The notes under the pieces: generated by a model
Database searches by the model: none
The model's input: only the letters and a program-made list of their open reading frames with translations
What the model was told of the DNA's origin: nothing
In this document: piece after piece, positions 7,497-12,493 of the stretch
Layout of the letters: each line of letters starts with the position of its first letter
How positions within the stretch are numbered: position 1 is the first letter of the stretch
Position numbers and translations under genes: made by a program
DNA from: JBKHHU01 sp046539045
GTDB taxonomy: Bacteria; Planctomycetota; Phycisphaerae; SM23-33
Assembly (NCBI GenBank): GCA_046539045.1
Contig: JBKHHU010000102.1
Location: 1-12,493, forward strand
Direction: 5' to 3'
Length of the DNA stretch: 12,493 bases

Positions 7497-8045
7497 TATG
7501 CTTCCTTTCCTCCTGCTAACGTAAGCGTGAGACAACTGGCCGGCGGTTGCCTCATGCTACCGGTTTTGTCGCGAAGTGCAAGCCAAAGGACGGAGGTTGG
7601 CACGAGTGCGGCCTATCCAAGGGCGATGTCTTCGCGGCACTGGGTGTACAGCTCGCTTGCGGTCTGCTTGGCGCTCGGTTCGGTCCTTTCGGGTTCAGGC
7701 CTGGCAAGTGGCCTTCTCGTGCGTGCGAACGCGGTAGGTCTCGATGCCGCCGGTCGCCAACCGCGTCACCCCTTCATGCAGGTACGGCATCTCCCGCGCT
7801 CCGATTAGTGTGGAACTTTCTCTTATGCGCGGACCCCTACCCGATTGTCCCCGCCGGCGGCCATGACGAAATATACCCAGCGAGGGAATGGGGAAGTATC
7901 ACCACCCAAACGGAGTTCGGACCGGCAAGTTGCGATCCCCGGCGAGCCTTGCGCCCCTACGCAGCCGGCCGCGTCTGCTGCAAATGCATGCTCAAGCTTC
8001 ATCCGCGTCGTCGGGTTGCGAGCAATTCGCACCCGGCCAGAATAA

Positions 8046-8098
8046 CCTGCCGCAGATCACCGGCAGGCACACTACAGGAGGTGATGCCGATGCACTAG
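8046..8098 (+). promoter_or_regulatory. Hairpin, near-ideal ribosome binding site and two-codon minigene
   Basis: A hairpin (CCTGCCG / 8-nt loop / CGGCAGG, 8046-8067) is followed at 8076-8085 by AGGAGGTGAT, a ten-base match to the complement of the conserved 16S rRNA 3' end. Eight bases after its AGGAGG core comes ATG CAC TAG (8090-8098). An upstream in-frame ATG at 8084 would make the peptide M-P-M-H. So the best ribosome binding site in the window initiates only a two- to four-residue peptide, 166 nt before the PEP-CTERM gene. A regulatory leader peptide or a ribosome-loading site is possible; a relic of a lost gene start is the alternative. Confidence 0.4.
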
Positions 8099-8120
8099 TC
8101 CGCACACACCAGAAACACCA

Positions 8121-8202
8121 CCGCCCCCGTCTTCGGGCGGCTGTGCAATACCTGCGCAGCACGGTGTTCCCAAAAGGGAGGCTCGGGGGTCCAGGGACCC
8201 TC
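8121..8202 (+). promoter_or_regulatory. Hairpins in the presumed 5' leader of the PEP-CTERM gene
   Basis: Two hairpins lie between the minigene and the PEP-CTERM start. One is CCGCCC / 8-nt loop / GGGCGG (8121-8140), with an alternative CCCG-TCTT-CGGG tetraloop form. The other is GGGTC / CAGG / GACCC (8187-8200), extendable by a G-T and a G-C pair. Neither is followed by a T tract. They do not match a riboswitch I recognise. They would lie in the transcript leader only if the promoter is upstream of 8121, which is not shown. Confidence 0.3.
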
Positions 8203-8263
8203 TGAATCAGTTCAGTATGTTAAGATGCGCCGCTCGCTCAGCGGACGCAGAAAGGGACGAAAG

Positions 8264-9019
8264 ATGAAGAAACGAATTTTTTGCACCCTGCTCGCCGGTC
8301 TGGCCGTCTGTATGCTCACGGCCCCGGCTCAGCAGGCATTCGGACTGGCCGGCTCGGCCGCCCTTGAAGGCACGGGCACCCGGGTCCATCCGGATTCCTC
8401 GCTGAATCTGCTGTGCCCCAAGCTGTTCAGTGTGTACACCGGTTCGGAGCAGAATCTCGCCGACGCCGGCTGGACCCTGGCCAAGTACCCCGAGTCGCAG
8501 GTCGACGCGGTGAAGGTCAGCAGCTTCGACTCCGGCGTCGCCGGCGATATCGTGTCCTGCGTGTACGTCAACGAGGCGGGACATCACCTGTTCACTTACC
8601 AGATCATCTCCGAAGGCGATCGACCGATCCGGGCCGGGAATATCGAATGGTCCGACAATGTCTGCATCGTCGACTGCGGCGTCTGGGACCCCGAGGGAGA
8701 CCCCGACTGCGGCCCGACGGACACCCTTGAATTGGCCAGAGGTACCGGCCAGGTGCAGTTCTCGTTCCAGGCGCTCACCGCCGACGGCTCCAACGTGGAA
8801 GAGCTGCTGGAGGTGGGCGACTGTTGCCCGGTCTTCTACTATGAGACCACGTGCGACTGGTTCGGCATCGGAATGGCGGAGATCCACGACAGTGGTTCGT
8901 CTGCTCACCAGATCCGCGTTCTCGCTCCGGCCCATCTGCCGGAACCGATGACGCTTCTTGCCGTCGGTTTGGGCGTGCTGGGCGCCGCTCGCTACGCCAG
9001 AAAGCGGAGCCGTTGCTGA
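8264..9019 (+). CDS. Cys-rich PEP-CTERM sorting-domain protein
   Basis: The start at 8264 is preferred over an in-frame ATG at 8225 because AAGGGA lies just upstream and the product then begins with a normal signal peptide, MKKRIFCTLLAGLAVCML, ending near QAFG (residue 27). The mature part of the 251-residue protein holds eight cysteines (51, 99, 134, 138, 149, 187, 188, 197), several in close pairs such as NVCIVDC and GDCC. The C-terminus is a textbook PEP-CTERM tripartite signal: PEP at 226-228, a hydrophobic stretch (about 229-242) and a basic tail ARKRSRC. Such proteins are exported by Sec, then cut and anchored or released by an exosortase. No exosortase gene is in the window. The central domain is not one I recognise. 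A structural or matrix role is inference. Confidence 0.85.
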   Translation: MKKRIFCTLLAGLAVCMLTAPAQQAFGLAGSAALEGTGTRVHPDSSLNLLCPKLFSVYTGSEQNLADAGWTLAKYPESQVDAVKVSSFDSGVAGDIVSCVYVNEAGHHLFTYQIISEGDRPIRAGNIEWSDNVCIVDCGVWDPEGDPDCGPTDTLELARGTGQVQFSFQALTADGSNVEELLEVGDCCPVFYYETTCDWFGIGMAEIHDSGSSAHQIRVLAPAHLPEPMTLLAVGLGVLGAARYARKRSRC

Positions 9020-9088
9020 GTTGCGTGTTGTCCCGCTGGCCTGCTGCATAAACGCAGACGCCGGCGGCTGTGCCGAACGGGCACGGAA

Positions 9089-9147
9089 GGTCCGGGCGGG
9101 TTCGCCAGGTGACCGGCTCCAGCCGGTGCCGCATTCCCGCCCGGACC
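9089..9147. terminator. Branched hairpin downstream of the PEP-CTERM gene
   Basis: The outer arms GGTCCGGGCGGG (9089-9100) and CCCGCCCGGACC (9136-9147) are perfectly complementary over 12 bp. Inside them, ACCGGCT (9112-9118) and AGCCGGT (9121-9127) form a second perfect 7-bp stem. The structure starts 70 bp after the PEP-CTERM stop and could end that transcript, but no T tract follows. It lies beside two copies of a palindromic repeat, so it may instead belong to that repeat family. Confidence 0.4.
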
Positions 9148-9180
9148 CGCTCCGCGCTGTAGCTGTGCCGGAGGGCGCCC

Positions 9181-9241
9181 CCGCCGTGAACCCCGGACGG
9201 CAGTCCGGCTGTTGATGCTCCAAACGCCCACGGCGACCATA
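9181..9241. repeat. REP-like palindromic repeat, copy 1
   Basis: This copy is about 61 bp, beginning CCGCCGTGA and ending CCCACGGCG plus ACCATA. It contains CCGGAC / GGCA / GTCCGG at 9193-9208 as an inner stem, and its ends CGCCGTG and CACGGCG form an outer stem. It differs from copy 2 by a handful of substitutions and small indels. In this copy the flanking C and G of the inner stem no longer all pair, so it looks the more decayed of the two. Confidence 0.7.
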
Positions 9242-9344
9242 GCCCCGCGTCCGCCGATAGGAACCGGTTTCCCGTCAGGAACATCACCCGCGCGACTCCC
9301 ATCGCGGGCTCAGAACGCCAACTCCCCGGCAGAGATGAGATAGC

Positions 9345-9650
9345 CTACGACCCGCCGTGAGCCCCGGACGGAAGTCCGGGGTTGATGCACCCAACGCCCA
9401 CGGCGTCCCATACAACCCAGCTTCTGCTGTTACTCCCTATTGCTCGTACAGCTGCCCGGAATACAGCCCTGTTCGATAGATGCTGCGTCAGCGGATGAGC
9501 GACCGGCCGTTGGCCCAGAGCACCGCAAAGCATTTCCACCATCTGAGCAGCGGTGTCGGGTTCTGATGAGATCCCGAAATCGTAGAGGATCTTGCTCTTC
9601 GCCGGATCCGCAAATATGCGTTCACTGATGGATTGAGTGTCTATGCTCAC
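9345..9650 (-). CDS. Small hypothetical protein; C-terminus encoded by the REP-like repeat
   Basis: This 101-residue ORF begins with GTG at 9650-9648, preceded by AGGAG (9656-9660) at 5-nt spacing, and a good sigma70-like promoter lies just upstream (9670-9698). These signals argue that it is, or was, a real gene. Residues 1-75 (MSIDTQSISERIFADPAKSK..., then SSEPDTAAQMVEML) are not recognised but have normal composition. Residues about 80-100 are encoded by repeat copy 2, so the original 3' end was probably replaced when the repeat inserted, or the gene is a truncated relic. It starts 97 bp beyond the PIN gene on the same strand. A third member of the toxin-antitoxin locus is possible but unsupported by homology. 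Confidence 0.45.
   Translation of the reverse strand: MSIDTQSISERIFADPAKSKILYDFGISSEPDTAAQMVEMLCGALGQRPVAHPLTQHLSNRAVFRAAVRAIGSNSRSWVVWDAVGVGCINPGLPSGAHGGS
9352..9412. repeat. REP-like palindromic repeat, copy 2
   Basis: This is the better-preserved copy. The inner stem is CCCCGGAC / GGAA / GTCCGGGG (9362-9381), a perfect 8-bp hairpin. The outer stem is CGCCGTG (9353-9359) with CACGGCG (9399-9405). The spacer GTTGATGC and the CAACGCCCACGGCG block are shared with copy 1, which lies about 170 bp away in the same orientation. Read on the minus strand it encodes WDAVGVGCINPGLPSGAHGG as the end of a small ORF. Such short, structured, intergenic repeats are usually present in many copies per genome. 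Confidence 0.75.
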
Positions 9651-9669
9651 TCACGCTCCTTCGTTCATG

Positions 9670-9698
9670 AATATGAGTAGTTCATCGGTCAGTGACAA
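9670..9698 (-). promoter_or_regulatory. Putative sigma70-type promoter of the small ORF
   Basis: On the minus strand TTGTCA (plus 9693-9698) is separated by 17 bp from CATATT (plus 9670-9675), close to the TTGACA-17-TATAAT consensus. The start codon at 9650 follows 19 bp after the -10 box, leaving a very short leader that still contains the AGGAG site. A run of nine G on this strand (plus 9701-9709) lies directly upstream of the -35 box. Confidence 0.5.
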
Positions 9699-9746
9699 TA
9701 CCCCCCCCCGCGTTCGCCGTTTGTGGTTCACATTGTTTATCTGGAT

Positions 9747-10247
9747 TCACAGTCCCACCCGCCGTCGGAACCGCTCCAGTAATTCAGGCGTGAGGAACGG
9801 GTTCTGAGCGGCCATCTTCTCGGCGATCCTTATCGCTCGGGCCGGGCGAAGGTGATCGTCGTCGGTGAGAATGGCCATGGCTTCCAGGCCCCAGATGCAG
9901 TCGATCGATGCCCGCCCGCAGGCTTTGCGTAAAGCACCGTCGTTGCTCAATACCGCCCAGCCTTCGTCCTGTGCGATGATCAGGCAAAGCCAATCCTGAA
10001 AAGACAATGCACCTCCACCCGCCGCTGCCTGGGTCAATTGCGAGAAGGTCGGTTCGATCTCCTGGCAACCGTGGCGCTGTGCCTCCTCGGCCCCCAATGC
10101 CTGCACTTCATCGAGCACCGGTGACGGAACGTACAGACGCCCGATGTGCCGACTGATCAACGTGAGCAAGCGCCGGTCGGATACTGCGTAATCGATCAGG
10201 ACGTTGGCGTCGGCAATCAGACCTGTCAGTGGCGGCTGGGCGTTCAC
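9747..10247 (-). CDS. PIN-domain protein, probable toxin ribonuclease
   Basis: The 166-residue protein shows the acidic residues expected of a PIN nuclease: Asp13 in LIADANVLID, Glu47 in VLDEVQAL, Asp85 in SFQDWLCL and Asp103 in VLSNDGALRKAC. PIN toxins are Mg-dependent RNases that cut tRNA, rRNA or mRNA; the target here cannot be told. The start is GTG at 10247-10245, overlapping the stop of the upstream XRE/ImmA gene by four bases (GTGA), with no strong SD site, which suggests translational coupling. The antitoxin-first order and the overlap fit a type II toxin-antitoxin operon. The C-terminal segment after about residue 118 (WGLEAMAILTDDDHLRPARAIRIAEKMAAQNPFLTPELLERFRRRV) looks helical and may contact RNA or the antitoxin, which is inference. 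Some PIN-like proteins act in other processes, but the context favours a toxin. Confidence 0.85.
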   Translation of the reverse strand: MNAQPPLTGLIADANVLIDYAVSDRRLLTLISRHIGRLYVPSPVLDEVQALGAEEAQRHGCQEIEPTFSQLTQAAAGGGALSFQDWLCLIIAQDEGWAVLSNDGALRKACGRASIDCIWGLEAMAILTDDDHLRPARAIRIAEKMAAQNPFLTPELLERFRRRVGL

Positions 10248-11365
10248 GCCGCGACATCCCAGGACGCCACCACCTCCCGCATGGACTTCAGGTTTAGCCC
10301 CAGGATTTCCGCGGCCCTGCTGAGGCTGATCTCCTCTCGCTCGAGAGCGCAGCGTACCAGACGGCTGAGACGGTCTTCCAGGAAATCGACTTCTTGAAGC
10401 GGCATGGGCTCATCTTTTTTGCGGAGTGATGATCCGGTGCGCCTCTTCCAGTGCGATCTGAAAACCATCCAGGCTTTGGTCGAGCCTACACTTCCCAACT
10501 CTACCAGACGGAACAGAACAGTGGCGTAGCTGACGCGGAACAACCGCTTGACATGCAGTACGCGGTCGAGAAATGCAAGCCCGCGCGTATCTTGCCACTC
10601 TGCCTTAAAAGTCTCGTCCGGCATGAGGAAATGGCTGGCAAACTGATCGGCTTGCCGCTCCTGGTGATCATCCTCCTGGATCTCATCCACGTCATACGCA
10701 TGAGGGTGCAGCAGCAGGTGTCCAAGTTCATGCGCAGCAGTGAAGATGCGGCGTTCGATGGTGATGTCGTCTCGGACATTCACCACCACAGCGGGCCCGC
10801 CGTCATCGGCGGCGACGGACAGACCGAAGAAGCGGTCGTATTCGAAGGTCGCCGGCCATACCTTTACCCCGGCCGATTCCAGCAGACCGCAGATATCCCG
10901 GATCGGTTCTTTGCGGCTGAGTCCGAGCCTTTCTCTGGTCAGCCTGGCCATGTCGACGGGACTACCCGAACCGGAGCTGTCCTGATTCATTCCGACCAGA
11001 GAACTCAATTGGTACTCCCTGGGCTCATCCAGCAACTCCTCCAAGCTATTGAAATCTTTCAACCACCGCGCAACGCGAACAACCACCTCATCTCGTCTTG
11101 CCTGCTGTTTACGGCTGATGGCCTTGTGCGAGCGGAAGCGAACGCCCTCAAGACTGGGCGGAGCAGCCAGCAGTTCGGGCAGCGGGACATCCAGAGCCTG
11201 GGCAATTGCCTGCAGATTCCTGGCGCGGGGTTCGGCCCGGCCGGCCTCGATGCTTCGATAGGCATTGCGCGACAATCCGGCGTGGTCGGCTACCTCTTGC
11301 TGCGACAGGCCCCGACTGGTACGCAACAGCCACAGGTTCCGGGCGAGTTGTTCCTGATTAGTCAT
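10244..11365 (-). CDS. XRE helix-turn-helix / ImmA-IrrE-type zinc peptidase, probable antitoxin of the PIN toxin
   Basis: The start at 11365 has AGGAG seven bases upstream; an in-frame ATG at 11416 lies in the operator and lacks such a site. The 373-residue protein has an XRE HTH at about 8-62 (LWLLRTSRGLSQQEVADHAG, then LSRNAYRSIEAGRAEP). An ImmA/IrrE (DUF955) metallopeptidase domain follows at about 140-290, with HELGH (His212, Glu213, His216) as zinc-binding and catalytic residues and ERQADQFASHFLMP (Glu236 as likely third ligand). Unlike a minimal ImmA protein it continues to a C-terminal segment (about 330-370) with EISLSRAAEILGLNLKSMRE, which resembles the short HTH of UPF0175 antitoxins. 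XRE/ImmA proteins typically act as repressors that can cleave themselves or a partner on a signal. Here it probably represses its own promoter and neutralises the PIN protein encoded directly downstream. Confidence 0.88.
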   Translation of the reverse strand: MTNQEQLARNLWLLRTSRGLSQQEVADHAGLSRNAYRSIEAGRAEPRARNLQAIAQALDVPLPELLAAPPSLEGVRFRSHKAISRKQQARRDEVVVRVARWLKDFNSLEELLDEPREYQLSSLVGMNQDSSGSGSPVDMARLTRERLGLSRKEPIRDICGLLESAGVKVWPATFEYDRFFGLSVAADDGGPAVVVNVRDDITIERRIFTAAHELGHLLLHPHAYDVDEIQEDDHQERQADQFASHFLMPDETFKAEWQDTRGLAFLDRVLHVKRLFRVSYATVLFRLVELGSVGSTKAWMVFRSHWKRRTGSSLRKKDEPMPLQEVDFLEDRLSRLVRCALEREEISLSRAAEILGLNLKSMREVVASWDVAA

Positions 11366-11383
11366 GCACGTTCTCCTACCCCA

Positions 11384-11436
11384 GAGACAACTTGTCATTC
11401 TACATGAACATTTCACATTGTGACAAGTTTTGTCTC
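11384..11436 (-). promoter_or_regulatory. Inverted-repeat operator of the XRE/ImmA-PIN operon
   Basis: The arm GAGACAACTTGTCA (11384-11397) faces TGACAAGTTTTGTCTC (11421-11436). The core AACTTGTCA / TGACAAGTT is a perfect 9-bp inverted repeat with a 23-bp spacer, and the outer GAGAC / GTCTC also pair after a 2-bp insertion. The repeat begins immediately after the -10 box and ends before the SD site, covering the likely transcription start. That is the expected place for autorepression by the XRE domain. Confidence 0.65.
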
Positions 11437-11464
11437 ATTATATATCGGCCGGACGAATAGTCAA
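11437..11464 (-). promoter_or_regulatory. Near-consensus sigma70 promoter of the XRE/ImmA-PIN operon
   Basis: On the minus strand TTGACT (plus 11459-11464) and TATAAT (plus 11437-11442) are separated by 16 bp. It is the strongest promoter-like sequence in the window and sits in an AT-rich island within GC-rich DNA. The operator abuts its downstream edge. Confidence 0.7.
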
Positions 11465-11631
11465 GCTTCAACGCATATGATGACGGACAAGCCCCTGCGT
11501 CCTGGTGCCAATGCCAAGAGGTGCTCTCCGCGGCCTGTTTGAATCCCTCGACAGCGCACTATCTGCCGCGTAAGCTGTTCCCGGCCGGGATGGTTTGGAT
11601 CGATCGACACGCAACAGACAGGAATGGCATC

Positions 11632-12493
11632 ATGAAGATCGTGGTATTGGACGGAAAGGCGATGAATCCGGGAGACTTGAGTTGGGAGCCGCTGGCGGCG
11701 TTGGGGGAGCTGGTGGTTCACGAGCGGACGAGTCCTGCCGACGTGGTTGCCCGGGCCGACGGGGCGGTGGCGATCATCACCAACAAGGTGAAGTTCGGGC
11801 CGGCGGAGTTTGCCGCCCTGCCGGAGCTGAAGTACATCGGCGTGACGGCCACCGGGTACAACGTTGTCGACGTCGACGCGGCGCGGGCCGCGGGCGTGAC
11901 GGTGACCAACGTCCCTGCCTACAGCACGATGGCCGTCGCCCAAGCGACCTTCGCCCTGCTGCTGCACCTGACCAATCACGTAGCCGACCTGAACGCGTCG
12001 GTGCGGACGCGGTGGCCTCAATCGCCCGATTTCGCCTATTGGGATGAGCCGATCCTCGAGCTGGCCGACAAGACGCTCGGGATCGTCGGGTTCGGGCGGA
12101 TCGGCCGGGCGGTGGCGAAGGTCGGCGCGGCGCTGGGAATGCGGGTGATCACGCATACGCGGTCGGAGATCGACAGCGACCTGGCGGAGCCGGTCGGGCT
12201 GGACGAACTGTTCGCCACGTCCGACGTGGTGAGCCTCCATTGCCCGCAGACCCCGGAGACCGAGCACGTGGTCAACGCCGGGCGGCTCTCTGCGATGAAG
12301 CCGACGGCGTACCTGCTGAACGCCGGCAGGGGCGGGCTGGTGGACGAGGACGCGCTGGCAGCGGCGCTGAACGAGGGGCAGATCGCCGGGGCGGGTCTGG
12401 ACGTGCTGACGCGGGAGCCACCGCGGGCGGACAATCCCCTGCTGTCGGCTCGGAATTGCGTGATCACGCCGCACGTCGCCTGGGCGGCCCGCG
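11632..12493 (+). CDS. hprA: Glycerate dehydrogenase / hydroxypyruvate reductase-type D-2-hydroxyacid dehydrogenase (3' end outside window)
   Basis: The frame is open from ATG 11632 to the window edge, giving 287 residues of an expected roughly 310-330. AGGA at 11620-11623 lies eight bases upstream of the start. The fold order is clear: substrate-domain block YIGVTATGYNVVDVDAARAAGVTVTNVP (about 68-95), Rossmann motif GFGRIG (153-158), and the catalytic set Arg233 in NAGRGGLVD, Glu262 in TREPP and His281 in ITPHVAWA. Together with the SPDFAYWD block (131-138), this matches the glycerate dehydrogenase branch, which interconverts hydroxypyruvate and D-glycerate with NAD(P)H, a cytoplasmic step in serine and one-carbon metabolism. 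Other D-2-hydroxyacid substrates remain possible. It is divergent from the XRE/ImmA operon with 266 bp between starts. I see no clear promoter for it. Confidence 0.88.
   Translation, partial: MKIVVLDGKAMNPGDLSWEPLAALGELVVHERTSPADVVARADGAVAIITNKVKFGPAEFAALPELKYIGVTATGYNVVDVDAARAAGVTVTNVPAYSTMAVAQATFALLLHLTNHVADLNASVRTRWPQSPDFAYWDEPILELADKTLGIVGFGRIGRAVAKVGAALGMRVITHTRSEIDSDLAEPVGLDELFATSDVVSLHCPQTPETEHVVNAGRLSAMKPTAYLLNAGRGGLVDEDALAAALNEGQIAGAGLDVLTREPPRADNPLLSARNCVITPHVAWAAR

Larger units (their letters stand above)
7497..8263. other. Intergenic region between divergent secreted-protein genes
   Basis: About 770 bp lie between the divergent starts at 7496 (minus) and 8264 (plus). The promoters of both genes should be here, but I could not find convincing -10/-35 pairs. 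A plus-strand frame from 7547 to 8098 is open for 183 codons, yet it has no SD site at its start, an Arg/Pro/Cys-rich translation and no recognisable motif, so I do not call it a gene. The last 220 bp hold the hairpins and the minigene described separately. Confidence 0.45.

Noticed and set aside
7497..7535. Upstream start of the propeller protein at 7535
   Set aside because: It would place the AGGAGGAAAGGA ribosome site inside the coding region. Starting at 7496 uses that site and gives a normal signal peptide.
7547..8098. 183-codon plus-strand frame before the PEP-CTERM gene
   Set aside because: No SD site at its start, composition dominated by Arg, Pro and Cys, and no family recognised. 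Its last codons are the minigene, which has its own ribosome site.
8207..9223. 338-codon open frame on the minus strand
   Set aside because: It is antisense to the PEP-CTERM gene, and its N-terminal end is the translation of the REP-like repeat.
11366..11416. Longer N-terminus of the XRE/ImmA protein from 11416
   Set aside because: The extension lies in the operator and downstream of the -10 box, adds a Cys/Arg-rich tail before the HTH, and the start at 11365 has a good SD site.
11624..11635. Three-codon ORF ATG GCA TCA TGA overlapping the hprA start
   Set aside because: It arises by chance within the SD-to-start spacing. The AGGA site is better placed for the ATG at 11632.

Overview
The window most likely comes from a GC-rich planctomycete-type bacterium. 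The evidence is a PEP-CTERM exosortase substrate, two very large secreted proteins with PA14 domains (one also with a CBM6-like end), weak or absent Shine-Dalgarno (SD) sites at some starts, and long non-coding stretches full of palindromes. This is inference; no rRNA or other marker gene is present.

Layout: (1) 1-349, minus: the start of a DUF6088/AbiEi-type antitoxin gene running off the left edge, preceded by two tandem perfect inverted repeats (368-409) that look like its operator. (2) 410-1329: a gene-free stretch with a 33-bp tandem repeat, a cluster of TGGCAC-core palindromic repeats and a 16-bp palindrome just before the next gene. (3) 1330-3426, plus: a secreted protein with two PA14 domains and an SGNH/sialate-O-acetylesterase-like domain. 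(4) 3933-7496, minus, convergent to it: a giant secreted protein (FlgD-like Ig domain, beta-propeller, EF-hand-like loop, PA14, CBM6-like end) whose 3' end carries a probable one-base frameshift. (5) 7497-8263: a leader-rich intergenic region including a near-ideal SD site followed by a two-codon ORF. (6) 8264-9019, plus: a Cys-rich PEP-CTERM protein. (7) 9020-9746: a structured-repeat region with a branched hairpin and two copies of a 61-bp REP-like element, one of which supplies the end of a small minus-strand ORF. (8) 9747-11365, minus: a two-gene toxin-antitoxin-like operon, an XRE/ImmA-type protein followed with a 4-nt overlap by a PIN-domain protein, with a near-consensus promoter and an inverted-repeat operator. 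(9) 11632 to the right edge, plus: a D-2-hydroxyacid (glycerate) dehydrogenase, cut off by the window.

How the parts relate: the two secreted PA14 proteins converge on each other and probably both act on extracellular glycans. The PEP-CTERM protein is probably exported and anchored by an exosortase encoded elsewhere. The two toxin-antitoxin-type loci and the repeat-filled gaps mark this as an accessory region beside a core metabolic gene. The least ordinary item is the XRE/ImmA/PIN operon, whose first protein ends in a short helical motif resembling UPF0175-type antitoxins. Other points worth attention are the minigene leader, the REP element captured as coding sequence, and the frameshifted CBM6 end.
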